Of a stretch of 16,688 nt of DNA, positions 1 to 7,949 are shown piece by piece. Within the stretch, counting starts at the first letter, position 1. Every line of letters starts with the position of its first letter. The translations under genes and the position numbers were made by a program. The notes beneath the pieces were generated by a model. That model did not search any database. It was given only the letters and a program-made list of their open reading frames with translations, and had not been told where the DNA came from. This stretch comes from Bacillota bacterium (GTDB lineage: Bacteria; Bacillota; Clostridia; Lachnospirales; Lachnospiraceae). The stretch spans positions 1-16,688 of the forward strand of contig JAEXGM010000155.1 in NCBI GenBank assembly GCA_023450835.1. The letters run 5' to 3'.

Positions 1-1820
1 ATAGTGACCTGAGCGAGAACTCTGGTTTCCGGATTCAGGGTTGTTTCCCAGAGCTGGGAGGCATCCATTTCACCAAGACCTTTGTAACGCTGAAGGTTTA
101 GAATTTTGTTTTCTTTTATTTTACGGAACTTCTCCAGTTCAAAGTCATTGAATAAATACTCGGACTGTTTCTTTTTCTTGCTCTTTCCGGAAGTCTCGTA
201 TTCTACTTTATATAAAGGCGGCAGCCCTCGGTAAACCTTTCCTTCCAGGATAAGCTCCGGCATAAAGCGGTAGAAGAAGGTAAGGAGAAGAGTACTGATA
301 TGGGCACCATCCACGTCGGCATCGGTTAAGATAATGATTTTTCCGTAACGAAGTTTGTTAATGTCAAAGTCATCACCAATTCCGCAGCCAAAGGAAGCAA
401 TCATGGACTTGATTTCGTTATTGACCAGAATTTTCTCAAGGGAAGACTTCTCGACATTCAGAATCTTTCCGCGCAGAGGGAGCACGGCCTGAGTACGACG
501 GTCTCTGGCGGTCTTTACAGTTCCGCCGGCAGAATCACCTTCGACAATGTATACTTCACATTCCTCTGCTTTTTTGGAAGAGCAGGAGGCCAGCTTTATT
601 TTGGCGTCGGAGTCAGAGATTTGCTTCAGTACGGCAAGTCTTGCTTTGTCTCCGGCCTTTCTTGCATTGTAGGACTTCATGGAGTTATCGATAATTCGTT
701 TTAGAACTTCAATATTTTTATCGAAGTAACGCTGGACTTCTGAGGAAAAGACTTCATCCACCGCACTCTTGGCATCGGTATTGCCAAGCTTTGTCTTTGT
801 CTGTCCTTCAAATTGGGGGTCAGGGTGTTTGATGGAGATAATAACTACCAGGCCGTTTCTGATGTCCTTACCGTCCAGATTCTCATCCTTTTCTTTCAGG
901 GTACCAAGTTCTCTGGCGTATTGGTTAATTACACGGGTAAGGGCAGTTTTAAAACCCGTTACAAGAGTACCGCCATCTACAACATTGATTCGGTTGCAAT
1001 ATGCATTTATCTGCTCGGTATAGGAATCCGTATATTGAAAGGCAACTTCAACTTCTACCTCACCGCTCTGGCCGCAGACATAGATGGGTTCATCGTGAAG
1101 AACGGTTGACTCACGGTTTAAGTAAGATATGAAGCTTTTTATTCCGAATTCTTCCTGATAAACTTTTTCTTCTCCTGTGGTTTCATCCAGAAAATGAATG
1201 GCAAGATTTTTATTGAGGTAAGCAACCTCTTTTAACTTCTTTTTAATCGTATCGGATTTAAATTCTATGGTTTCAAAGATAGTGTCATCGGGATAGAAGG
1301 TGACCTGGGTCCCGGTATCGCTTTTGTTACATTTACCGACAACGGGCAGCAGACCGTCCACAAGGTCCGTAACGGGATGACCTCCGTTTTTATATTCGTC
1401 CTGATAGATTTTACCGTCTTTGCGGATTTCAACTATCATGCGTTTTGAAAGAGCATTTACAACAGAGGCACCAACACCGTGAAGGCCTCCGGATACTTTA
1501 TAGGCGGTTCCGCCGAACTTTCCGCCTGCATGGAGAATGGTATAAACTACTCTGGCGGTGGGTATTTTTTTAGTGGGGTGTATGTCAACAGGAACACCTC
1601 TTCCATTATCTCTCAGAGTTATTCCGCCGTCTTTTCTAAGTGTTACATTAATTTTTGTGCAAAAGCCTGCCAGATGTTCGTCTATTCCATTGTCAAGAAT
1701 TTCCCATATCAGGTGGTGAAGACCCCTTGAGCCGGTGCTTCCGATGTACATACCGGGACGCTTCCTGACAGCCTCCAAACCTTCCAATACTACAATCTGA
1801 CTGCCGGTATATTGTTCCAT
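1..1820 (-). CDS. parE: Type IIA DNA topoisomerase subunit B (ParE-like), 3' end cut by window edge
   Basis: ATPase subunit of topoisomerase IV (or a second gyrase-like enzyme), working with an A subunit to decatenate or relax DNA. Read from the reverse strand it opens at ATG 1818-1820 behind an AAAGGA ribosome binding site and stays open for 606 codons to the window edge; the family is usually about 640 residues, so little is missing. Visible in order: GHKL ATPase domain with RKRPGMYIGST (res 19-29), catalytic Glu40 and Asn44 in the E..DN..DE motif, DNGRG, HAGGKF and SGGLHGVG; then the TOPRIM domain with EGDSAGG (427-433), PLRGK and the metal-binding TDADVDG (499-505); then QRYKGLGEMD (577-586). 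ParE is preferred over GyrB from QLWETTLNPE and overall resemblance, but the two are close and a GyrB-type name is possible. The A subunit gene would be expected beyond the left edge. Confidence 0.9.
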   Translation of the reverse strand, partial: MEQYTGSQIVVLEGLEAVRKRPGMYIGSTGSRGLHHLIWEILDNGIDEHLAGFCTKINVTLRKDGGITLRDNGRGVPVDIHPTKKIPTARVVYTILHAGGKFGGTAYKVSGGLHGVGASVVNALSKRMIVEIRKDGKIYQDEYKNGGHPVTDLVDGLLPVVGKCNKSDTGTQVTFYPDDTIFETIEFKSDTIKKKLKEVAYLNKNLAIHFLDETTGEEKVYQEEFGIKSFISYLNRESTVLHDEPIYVCGQSGEVEVEVAFQYTDSYTEQINAYCNRINVVDGGTLVTGFKTALTRVINQYARELGTLKEKDENLDGKDIRNGLVVIISIKHPDPQFEGQTKTKLGNTDAKSAVDEVFSSEVQRYFDKNIEVLKRIIDNSMKSYNARKAGDKARLAVLKQISDSDAKIKLASCSSKKAEECEVYIVEGDSAGGTVKTARDRRTQAVLPLRGKILNVEKSSLEKILVNNEIKSMIASFGCGIGDDFDINKLRYGKIIILTDADVDGAHISTLLLTFFYRFMPELILEGKVYRGLPPLYKVEYETSGKSKKKKQSEYLFNDFELEKFRKIKENKILNLQRYKGLGEMDASQLWETTLNPETRVLAQVT

Positions 1821-1855
1821 ACATTTATTTCCTTTCGTAAATCGTCAATAGGCTT

Positions 1856-1864
1856 ATTCTAACA
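1856..1864 (-). promoter_or_regulatory. Putative extended -10 promoter element for the ParE-like gene
   Basis: On the reverse strand this reads TGTTAGAAT, an extended -10 (TGnTAgAAT) about 36 nt upstream of the start codon. There is no good -35 hexamer, as expected for extended -10 promoters. It suggests the topoisomerase gene is transcribed independently of the regulator gene upstream, which ends in its own terminator. Confidence 0.45.
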
Positions 1865-1931
1865 TATTTTAAGTTTAAAATCCAGCAATTTGGACTATCT
1901 TCCCACGGCAGAACCATTAAGAAAGAGAGTG

Positions 1932-1972
1932 AAAAGGAACCCGGACAGAGTATCAACGGCCGGATTCCTTTT
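1932..1972 (-). terminator. Rho-independent terminator of the TrmB-family gene, overlapping its stop codon
   Basis: Two 13-nt arms (1932-1944 and 1960-1972) pair fully on the reverse strand with a single G-U wobble: AAAAGGAAUCCGG with CCGGGUUCCUUUU. The descending arm ends in UUUU and a pyrimidine-rich stretch follows. The gene's TGA (1953-1955) falls in the loop, so the ascending arm is coding sequence. It separates this gene from the topoisomerase gene downstream. Confidence 0.75.
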
Positions 1973-2657
1973 CTTTTAATTGAAGCAGAGTAATTTCATT
2001 TTGCAGCATTTCCTTAAAAACATCTACCAGATTCTGGTTCTTGGAATAGAGACAGGTAGAGAAGTCTTTATCTGTTATTTCGCCGGTCAGGACTTTGCTG
2101 GAATCTACTATAAGCCGGACTTGGCGCTTTACCTGTTCCTTTGTGTGTATAATGGCACCGTCAAACCCGGCAGGGCTATCGGTAAGGATAACAACTTTCT
2201 TCTTTTCTTTTATCAGCTTATGAATATCCGGACGTATTATATCCAGGATATCGGAGGAGACACTGATATAGATGCGGCTTTCGGTTTCGTTTAAAAGGTT
2301 ACGGAGCTTATTGATAATGTGCTCTTCGCCTTTAATGGTTATATAACCATCCGTTTCTTTCTTCCTTTCGGGAAGGTTTGGGATAATCCGGTCCCGGACA
2401 GCGTTTAATTTATAGATTACATTACTGCTGAATTCTTCAAAGGCAACAGCCGTATATCTGGTCACACTGCCTTCCATGACATATGCGGCCCCTTTTTCCA
2501 CCAGCCCAGCCAGCGCATTGTAAGTATTGGAACGGGAAATTCCTGTAAGCTTGGCAACTTCATAGCCGGTAAGTTCACCGTTAATCTGTAATGTCATGTA
2601 AATAGTTGATTCCTGTCTGGTAAGTCCAAAGGACATAAACTGATCGATTAATTCCAT
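1953..2657 (-). CDS. TrmB-family transcriptional regulator
   Basis: A 234-residue DNA-binding regulator. Residues about 8-70 form a winged helix of the TrmB/MarR-like type: GLTRQESTIYMTL, then a recognition-helix region (EVAKLTGISRSNTYNAL), then a wing with EKGAAYVMEGSVTRY. Residues about 100-230 resemble the C-terminal effector domain of TrmB proteins, a degraded phospholipase-D-like fold (ITIKGEEHIINKLRNLL, SRIYISVSSD, VVILTDSP). Archaeal and clostridial TrmB proteins often sense sugars, but nothing here identifies the ligand. The start is ATG at 2655-2657, 7 nt after AAGGA. It is divergent from the PHP hydrolase gene, so that gene and its own promoter are the obvious candidate targets. Confidence 0.85.
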   Translation of the reverse strand: MELIDQFMSFGLTRQESTIYMTLQINGELTGYEVAKLTGISRSNTYNALAGLVEKGAAYVMEGSVTRYTAVAFEEFSSNVIYKLNAVRDRIIPNLPERKKETDGYITIKGEEHIINKLRNLLNETESRIYISVSSDILDIIRPDIHKLIKEKKKVVILTDSPAGFDGAIIHTKEQVKRQVRLIVDSSKVLTGEITDKDFSTCLYSKNQNLVDVFKEMLQNEITLLQLKEKESGR

Positions 2658-2686
2658 GATAATATCCTTCCTGTATGATATCAGAT

Positions 2687-2702
2687 ATAAGTGTATACTT
2701 AT
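2687..2702. promoter_or_regulatory. Palindrome, candidate operator between divergent genes
   Basis: ATAAGT-GTAT-ACTTAT is a perfect inverted repeat with 6-nt arms and a 4-nt centre, covering the -10 of the leftward TrmB-family promoter. Position and symmetry fit an autoregulatory operator for a dimeric winged-helix protein. In this AT-rich intergenic DNA it could also be chance. Confidence 0.35.
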
Positions 2703-2718
2703 TATTCATAAAAGTAAA
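2690..2718 (-). promoter_or_regulatory. Putative sigma-A promoter of the TrmB-family gene
   Basis: On the reverse strand: -35 TTTACT (2713-2718), 17-nt spacer, -10 TACACT (2690-2695), each 4 of 6 to consensus. The predicted start lies near 2683, leaving a leader of about 25 nt. The -10 sits inside the palindrome at 2687-2702. Confidence 0.5.
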
Positions 2719-2742
2719 TAGAGCATTGAAGGGGGTTACATA

Positions 2743-2771
2743 TTGTAATTAAGTTTCTGGTATGCTATAGT
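2743..2771 (+). promoter_or_regulatory. Sigma-A promoter of the PHP-domain gene
   Basis: -35 TTGTAA (2743-2748), 17-nt spacer, -10 TATAGT (2766-2771). The predicted start near 2778 gives a leader of about 37 nt before ATG 2816 and excludes the in-frame TTG at 2771, which overlaps the -10. Confidence 0.7.
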
Positions 2772-2815
2772 TGGGCTGTTTTATGAAAAGTCACCCATAC
2801 GGAGAAAAATTAATT

Positions 2816-3493
2816 ATGAAAACATATAAATATGATACCCATGTACACACAAAAGAAGGAAGTGCCTGCGCAGATATCAGCGGGAGCAGGCAGGCAAGGC
2901 TTTATAAAGAACTGGGATATGACGGCATTATAATAACGGACCATTTTTATAACGGCAATACGGCAGTATCCCGTAAATTGCCATGGGAACAGTGGGTAAA
3001 TGGTTTTATGAAAGGTTATGAGGCGGCATATGAAGAAGGCAGGAGAATCGGACTTTCTGTCTTTTTTGGCTGGGAAGAAAGTATTAAAGGAATGGATTTT
3101 CTTGTATATGGTCTTGATAAAGAATGGCTCCTTAAAAACAGGGAGATTCTTGCTATGGATATTACAGAACACTATAATAAGATAAAGGAAGACGGCGGCT
3201 TTATTGTACATGCTCATCCTTTCCGTAAACGTTATTTGCTGGAAGATGTAAGGCCGACACCCGAGCTGGAAGATGCGGTGGAGATTATGAACGGCGGTAA
3301 TAGAGAAGCTATTTATAACAACCTTGCAAGAGAATATGCATTGCAGTGGCACAAGCCTGTGACAGGAGGCTCTGACGCACATCACAAAAAAGACAGACAT
3401 ATAGGAATTGTTTTGGATTCACCTATCAATAGCATTCTGGAATACTGTGATGTGGTAAGGGATGGCAAAATAACAAAAATACTGGACTTTTGA
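2816..3493 (+). CDS. PHP-domain metal-dependent phosphoesterase
   Basis: A 225-residue cytoplasmic hydrolase of the PHP (polymerase and histidinol phosphatase) family, which cleaves phosphoester bonds using bound metal ions. Almost the whole protein is the PHP domain, with all expected ligand motifs: DTHVHT (H9, H11), ITDH (D42, H43), GWEE (E87), HAHP (H132, H134) and GGSDAHH (D187, H189). The chosen start, ATG 2816, follows GGAG by 11 nt and puts the first metal motif at the usual distance from the N terminus. In-frame TTG 2771 and ATG 2783 lie in or just after the promoter and lack a ribosome binding site. The substrate cannot be read from sequence; the family includes histidinol phosphatases and nucleotide phosphoesterases. 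Nearby genes give no pathway clue except the divergent TrmB-type regulator. Confidence 0.88.
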   Translation: MKTYKYDTHVHTKEGSACADISGSRQARLYKELGYDGIIITDHFYNGNTAVSRKLPWEQWVNGFMKGYEAAYEEGRRIGLSVFFGWEESIKGMDFLVYGLDKEWLLKNREILAMDITEHYNKIKEDGGFIVHAHPFRKRYLLEDVRPTPELEDAVEIMNGGNREAIYNNLAREYALQWHKPVTGGSDAHHKKDRHIGIVLDSPINSILEYCDVVRDGKITKILDF

Positions 3494-3516
3494 TAAAAAT
3501 TACACATTAAATAATA

Positions 3517-3545
3517 TTGACAAGCGGGGAATGTTGTACTATAGT
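3517..3545 (+). promoter_or_regulatory. Near-consensus sigma-A promoter of lysA
   Basis: Perfect -35 TTGACA (3517-3522), 17-nt spacer, -10 TATAGT (3540-3545). The predicted start near 3552 leaves an AT-rich leader of about 198 nt before lysA. I see no clear terminator for the upstream PHP gene ahead of this promoter. Confidence 0.85.
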
Positions 3546-3749
3546 GTTCCTTAAAAGAACCAATAAATCCAATAATTAAAAACAAGTGATAAAACAGCAG
3601 TTAAACCCAATAAATAATGAAAAAGAATTATTAAAATACTAACACAATATCAAGTTTTATCGGTTTTATAAAAATCATCTAAAAGAAAATTATTTAAAGA
3701 AACCACTAAGGTAAAAGTTAAGTTAAGATGCAGAAAGGAAGAGTGCAGT

Positions 3750-5015
3750 ATGAAGACACCTTTTGTTACAAAAGAACAGCTTGAAAGCATTGTAAAAGAA
3801 TATCCCACCCCTTTTCATCTATATGATGAGAAAGGAATCAGAGAGAATGCAAGAAAATTAAAGCAGGCATTTTCCTGGAATAAAGGATTTAAGGAATACT
3901 TTGCGGTGAAAGCTACTCCCAATCCCTTTATTCTTCAAATATTAAAAGAAGAAGGCTGCGGAGCGGATTGCTCTTCCATGACAGAACTGATGCTGTCGGA
4001 TACCCTTGGCTTTAAGGAAAGCGATATTATGTTTTCCTCTAATACGACCCCTTCGGAAGAATTCCTGAAGGCAAAAGAGCTGAATGCAATTATAAATCTG
4101 GATGATTTTACCCATATAGATATATTAAATGAACTGACGGGTATTCCAAAGACTATCTGCTGCCGTTATAATCCCGGCGGAGTATTTACCATAAGTAATG
4201 GAATTATGGACAATCCCGGAGACGCCAAATATGGCTTTACCAAAGAACAGCTTATCGATGGCTATAAGAAGCTTATGAGTCTTGGGGCAGAAGAGTTCGG
4301 GATTCACTCTTTTCTTGCCAGCAATACGGTGACCAATGAGTATTATCCGGTGCTTGCAAAGATTCTCTTTGAACTTGCCGTAGAATTAAAGGAAAAGACT
4401 GGTGCTAAGATTAAATTCATCAATCTGTCCGGAGGTGTGGGAATTCCCTATAAACCGGATCAGGAGCCGAATGACATTCTGGCAATCGGGGAAGGAGTCA
4501 GAAAAGCTTTTGAAGAAGTACTGGTACCGGCGGGTATGGGTGACATGGAAATCTATACAGAACTGGGACGATTTATGCTTGCACCCTACGGACATCTGGT
4601 AGCAACAGCCATTCATGAAAAACACATTTACAAAGAATATATTGGTCTGGATGCCTGCGCGGTAGACCTTATGAGACCGGCTATGTACGGAGCTTACCAT
4701 CATATTACCGTCATGGGAAAAGAGAACGGGCCCTGCGACCATATGTATGATATAACCGGTTCCCTCTGCGAAAATAATGATAAGTTCGCTATTGATCGTA
4801 TGCTGCCGGAGATTGATAGGGGAGACCTTATTGTTATCCATGATACGGGAGCTCATGGTTATGCCATGGGATATAACTATAACGGTAAGTTAAAATCTGC
4901 AGAGCTTTTATTGCAGGAAGACGGTTCGGTAAAATTAATCAGAAGAAAAGAAAGTCCGAAGGATTATTTCAGTACCTTTGATTTTTGTGATATTTTAAAG
5001 GATATGAAATACTAA
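3750..5015 (+). CDS. lysA: Diaminopimelate decarboxylase
   Basis: Catalyses the last step of lysine synthesis, PLP-dependent decarboxylation of meso-diaminopimelate to L-lysine, in the cytoplasm. The 421 residues fit the fold-III (alanine racemase-like barrel) decarboxylase family. Motifs: the PLP lysine K54 in YFAVKATPNP, the GIHSFLASN segment, the glycine-rich LSGGVG phosphate loop, TELGR, the partner-subunit Cys motif CENNDKFA, and GAHGYAMGYNYNG near the C terminus. TELGR replaces the EPGR of many LysA proteins, and GIHSF the HIGS motif; both suit a clostridial LysA subgroup. The start ATG follows AAAGGA with about 10 nt between. The gene stands alone between its own promoter and a strong terminator. 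Other fold-III decarboxylases (ornithine, arginine, carboxynorspermidine) are less likely from overall resemblance. Confidence 0.88.
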   Translation: MKTPFVTKEQLESIVKEYPTPFHLYDEKGIRENARKLKQAFSWNKGFKEYFAVKATPNPFILQILKEEGCGADCSSMTELMLSDTLGFKESDIMFSSNTTPSEEFLKAKELNAIINLDDFTHIDILNELTGIPKTICCRYNPGGVFTISNGIMDNPGDAKYGFTKEQLIDGYKKLMSLGAEEFGIHSFLASNTVTNEYYPVLAKILFELAVELKEKTGAKIKFINLSGGVGIPYKPDQEPNDILAIGEGVRKAFEEVLVPAGMGDMEIYTELGRFMLAPYGHLVATAIHEKHIYKEYIGLDACAVDLMRPAMYGAYHHITVMGKENGPCDHMYDITGSLCENNDKFAIDRMLPEIDRGDLIVIHDTGAHGYAMGYNYNGKLKSAELLLQEDGSVKLIRRKESPKDYFSTFDFCDILKDMKY

Positions 5016-5057
5016 GCAAGGGTTTCTCAAAATAAATATATTTTATAAGGTGCGGGA

Positions 5058-5098
5058 AGAGCCTGTAACATTAATATATAATGTTACGGGCTCTTTTT
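5058..5098 (+). terminator. Rho-independent terminator after lysA
   Basis: A 15-bp stem (5058-5072 with 5080-5094, one G-U wobble) with a 7-nt AT loop is followed by a run of T (5094-5098). The arms begin AGAGCC and end GGCTCT. It ends the lysA unit and insulates the flagellar locus. Confidence 0.93.
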
Positions 5099-5263
5099 GT
5101 GCTCAGAAGTCAGTAGATGGTATGAAAAAAAGATGATTTGGAGAAAGTAACAAAAGTAATCAGATATGTTTTGATTCCAGGAAAATACGCTGTCTTTAGG
5201 CGATATTGGATAAATTAATTTACATATAGTGGAATAATAGATAAAAAATATTGCATTTACTCT

Positions 5264-5290
5264 TAATATAATAGGTCTAGTGGCCGATAA
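5264..5290 (+). promoter_or_regulatory. Sigma-28 (SigD/FliA)-type promoter of the flgM operon
   Basis: TAAT (5264-5267), 15-nt spacer, GCCGATAA (5283-5290); the -10 matches the sigma-28 consensus exactly and the -35 matches 3 of 4. The 321 bp between lysA and flgM otherwise hold only the lysA terminator. A TATAAT at 5267-5272 overlaps the -35, so an additional sigma-A promoter is conceivable, but it has no good partner 17 nt upstream. Confidence 0.72.
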
Positions 5291-5336
5291 ATATTACATA
5301 GCAATTAGAAAGAATGTAAGTTAGGTGGTGAAAAGA

Positions 5337-5615
5337 ATGCGAATCGATGCATATAACAAAATTTCACAAGTATATCAAACCAGTAATATTCAAAAAGTAT
5401 CTAAGATATCCGGCGGAACGGAAAAGGATAAATTGGAAATATCCGATACGGCAAAAGATTACCAGATTGCAAAGCAGGCTATTGGACAGATTCCGGATGT
5501 TCGAGAGGATAAAGTCAATGCAATCAAGAAACAGATGCAGTCAGGCACTTATAATGTCAACATGGAAGAAGTAGCTTCCCATATTGTTGAGAAATATTTT
5601 GAGAAAACCATATAA
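5337..5615 (+). CDS. flgM: Anti-sigma-28 factor FlgM
   Basis: Binds and inactivates the flagellar sigma-28 factor until the hook-basal body is complete; export or release then allows filament gene transcription. The 92-residue product has the usual FlgM layout: an unstructured N-terminal half, then a conserved region from about residue 32 (DKLEISDTAKDYQIAKQAI) and a C-terminal sigma-binding stretch (VREDKVNAIKKQMQSGTYNV, then the EEVASHIVEKYF helix). Start ATG 5337 lies 8 nt after the AGGTGG ribosome binding site. GTG 5325 and 5328 overlap that site and are rejected. It is first in the operon, 30 nt before flgN, behind a promoter of the class it should regulate, so it would sit in a feedback loop. 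Confidence 0.93.
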   Translation: MRIDAYNKISQVYQTSNIQKVSKISGGTEKDKLEISDTAKDYQIAKQAIGQIPDVREDKVNAIKKQMQSGTYNVNMEEVASHIVEKYFEKTI

Positions 5616-5645
5616 CCGGGCGTATGTATAGAAAGAGGTTAGGCT

Positions 5646-6161
5646 GTGGCTAGTTTAATTGAAGAATTAATCGTAACATTAGAGCAGGAATGCGAGATTT
5701 ATAAGGACCTTCTTCCCGCTGCGAGGGAAAAAACACAGATAATCGTAAAGAACGACATAAAAACTCTTCAGGAAATAACGGAGAAAGAACAAATCCTGGC
5801 GGACAGGATAAATGCCCTGGAAAAGAAAAGGGAAGAAGTTATAAAAAATATAGGAGTAGTAGTCAGCAGAGATCCTAAATCAATTAATATCCGCACCGTC
5901 ATACAAATGATGGAGAACCAGCCAGCTGAGAAAAACAAACTTATTGAAATCCATGATACTCTAAAAAGAACCATACAAAATCTCACAGAAATCAACAATC
6001 ACAATAAATCCTTAATAGAACAGTCCCTGGAGATGATAAAATTCAATATGAATTTTATACAGAGCACAAGGGTGTCTCCTGGTAACAATAGCTATAATAA
6101 AGGAGCAGCCCAGGTGGATATGTTTTCTGCCGAGGCAGGGATGTTTGATGCAAAGCAATAA
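5646..6161 (+). CDS. flgN: Flagellar export chaperone FlgN
   Basis: A 171-residue, almost wholly helical cytoplasmic protein of the FlgN family, which keeps the hook-filament junction proteins FlgK and FlgL export-competent and delivers them to the type III export gate. The sequence shows long charged heptads over about residues 1-125 (EELIVTLEQECEIYKDLL; EKEQILADRINALEKKREEV) and the typical C-terminal signature LTEINNHNKSLIEQSLEMIKF, which precedes a flexible tail (res about 140-171). Start is GTG 5646 with AGAGG upstream; GTG is used instead of ATG. It lies between flgM and the two flgK genes, its expected clients, and matches the yvyG position of Bacillus subtilis. Confidence 0.88.
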   Translation: MASLIEELIVTLEQECEIYKDLLPAAREKTQIIVKNDIKTLQEITEKEQILADRINALEKKREEVIKNIGVVVSRDPKSINIRTVIQMMENQPAEKNKLIEIHDTLKRTIQNLTEINNHNKSLIEQSLEMIKFNMNFIQSTRVSPGNNSYNKGAAQVDMFSAEAGMFDAKQ

Positions 6162-6199
6162 AATGCATTGCACAATAATACAAAAGCAGGTGAAATGAT

Positions 6200-7936
6200 A
6201 TGAGCTTATCAAGCAGTTTACAAGTAGGAGTTTCAGGACTTACAAGCAGCCAGAATGCGCTTAATACAACAGCACATAACCTGGCGAATGTGGGTACCAA
6301 GGGCTACACCAGACAACAGGTAGTAATGGCTGATTATGCTTACCAGAAGTGGGGAGTAAATCATATATCAACCCTTCAGACAGGGCTTGGCGTGGACATC
6401 GAAACTGTGAGACAGGTTCGTGACATGTTTTATGATAGATCTTACCGGACAGAAGTTGGCAGACAGGGCTTCTATCAGACTCAGTACGAGAGCGTGCAGG
6501 AAGTAGAGAGCATGTTCGGAGAACTGGAAGGAGTAGCTTTTCAGGACTCTCTCAGTGATTTATGGTCATCTTTACAGGAAGTGGCCAAGCAGCCGGATGC
6601 CATAGAAGTGAGAGCCACACTGGTTGAGAATGCAGAAAGTTTTCTGGAAAGAGCACAAACGATTGCGAAGCAATTAAAAGATTATCAGGTCAATTTAAAT
6701 ACACAGATAATGGATAAAGTTACAAGAGTGAATGAGATTGCCTCCGGCATCAGTGATTTGAATAAAAAAATCAGCCTTTTTGAAAGCAATGGAACAGAAC
6801 ATGCCAATGATTTAAGAGATCAGCGCAATAACCTGCTGGATGAACTTGGCGGCATAATAAATATATCCTATAAAGAAGACTCCAATGGAGTTGTGACAGT
6901 ATCGGCAGAAGGAACTCCCCTTGTCACTGAAACAGAAACCTTTAAGATGGGAGTTGCAAAGGTAAGCGCATCCTCTGATTTTCTAAAGCCTGTATGGACG
7001 GCTTTTGACAAAGATGTCTACAATTTGGACGTACCCAGCAGTACAGAAAATAATAATGATATCGGTTCCCTTAAGGGATTGCTGGTTTCCAGGGGTTCTG
7101 AGTCGGCTAATTATACAGACATACCAATTAAGCCGGTAGAAGCAAATTATTCTGACCCGGCAGTTTATGCAGCAGATTTAGCAGCCTATGAGACAAAAGT
7201 TCAGGAATACAATAAAACGGTCAATACATCGGTAATAATGACAGCTCAGTCCCAGTTTGACCAGCTGATTCACGGTATAGTAACTTCAATTAATGATATC
7301 TTATGCCCTAATAAAGAAGTTACGTTAGCAGACGGAACGACTAAGGTGACGGTGCTGGATACGGACAAAGCGCCATACGGCATGGATACACCGAACTATA
7401 CCCAGGGCGAGGCTTTGTTCAATAGAAAGTCTACGGACCGTTACACAGAATTTACTGATACGGATGGAACGAAATACTATGTATATAACGGAGAAGATTC
7501 CAGCGATATCTATTCTTTATTCACCACCGGTGAGCTGGAAATCAATCCTGAGATAAAAAATAATTATTCTAAACTGCCGTTAAGCTCAGCGGCTAACAAT
7601 GCTGAAGTTGATATGGAAACAGCGAAGGCATTAACGAATCTGTGGAATCAGCCCTTTGCCTCACTTTCACCAAACAGTTTGGCGGTCAATACCTTTAAAG
7701 ATTATTATACTAATTTTACAGGAGAGCTTGCTACAAAGGGAAATGAGTTGAATACTGCCAGCCAGAATCAGGCGATTATGGTGCAGAACATAGATGACCA
7801 GAGACAGGCGGTTATGGGAGTCTCATCAGATGAAGAATTGACTAATCTGATAAAGTATCAGCATGCATATAATGCATCTTCCCGTTTTATAACCGTAATT
7901 GATCAGATGTTAGAACACATCGTGACAAGATTGTAG
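6200..7936 (+). CDS. flgK: Flagellar hook-associated protein FlgK, first copy
   Basis: Hook-filament junction protein (HAP1), exported through the flagellar type III apparatus, with no signal peptide. 578 residues; Bacillus FlgK is about 507. The N-terminal D0 rod motif is present (SGLTSSQNALNTTAHNLANV, then GTKGYTRQQ), followed by GVDIETVRQVRD, the FlgK-diagnostic NDLRDQRNNLLDEL (res 203-216), a variable centre, and a C-terminal D0 helix (DEELTNLIKYQHAYNASSRF, then ITVIDQMLEHIV). One Cys lies in the central region (ILCPN). Start ATG 6200 follows AGGTG by 7 nt. It is 38 nt after flgN and 13 nt before a second FlgK gene that has the same end domains but a different centre. Confidence 0.93.
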   Translation: MSLSSSLQVGVSGLTSSQNALNTTAHNLANVGTKGYTRQQVVMADYAYQKWGVNHISTLQTGLGVDIETVRQVRDMFYDRSYRTEVGRQGFYQTQYESVQEVESMFGELEGVAFQDSLSDLWSSLQEVAKQPDAIEVRATLVENAESFLERAQTIAKQLKDYQVNLNTQIMDKVTRVNEIASGISDLNKKISLFESNGTEHANDLRDQRNNLLDELGGIINISYKEDSNGVVTVSAEGTPLVTETETFKMGVAKVSASSDFLKPVWTAFDKDVYNLDVPSSTENNNDIGSLKGLLVSRGSESANYTDIPIKPVEANYSDPAVYAADLAAYETKVQEYNKTVNTSVIMTAQSQFDQLIHGIVTSINDILCPNKEVTLADGTTKVTVLDTDKAPYGMDTPNYTQGEALFNRKSTDRYTEFTDTDGTKYYVYNGEDSSDIYSLFTTGELEINPEIKNNYSKLPLSSAANNAEVDMETAKALTNLWNQPFASLSPNSLAVNTFKDYYTNFTGELATKGNELNTASQNQAIMVQNIDDQRQAVMGVSSDEELTNLIKYQHAYNASSRFITVIDQMLEHIVTRL

Positions 7937-7949
7937 AAGAGGTGAAAAT

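Noticed and set aside
769..1730. Plus-strand open frames of about 83-98 codons
   Set aside because: They lie antisense inside the topoisomerase gene, have no family resemblance or convincing ribosome binding site, and the opposite strand has all conserved motifs.
2771..2815. Longer N terminus of the PHP protein from TTG 2771 or ATG 2783
   Set aside because: TTG 2771 overlaps the -10 hexamer and ATG 2783 has no binding site; ATG 2816 has GGAG upstream and gives the normal PHP N terminus.
2810..3400. Minus-strand frame of 196 codons opposite the PHP gene
   Set aside because: Rich in Cys, Phe and Ile with no recognisable domain; a shadow of the coding strand, which has all PHP metal motifs.
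3546..3749. Lysine riboswitch in the lysA leader
   Set aside because: I could not trace the five-helix core or its conserved GA-rich junction; only short AT inverted repeats are visible.
4386..4856. Minus-strand frame of 156 codons within lysA
   Set aside because: Antisense to conserved catalytic motifs of LysA; no start context or family resemblance.
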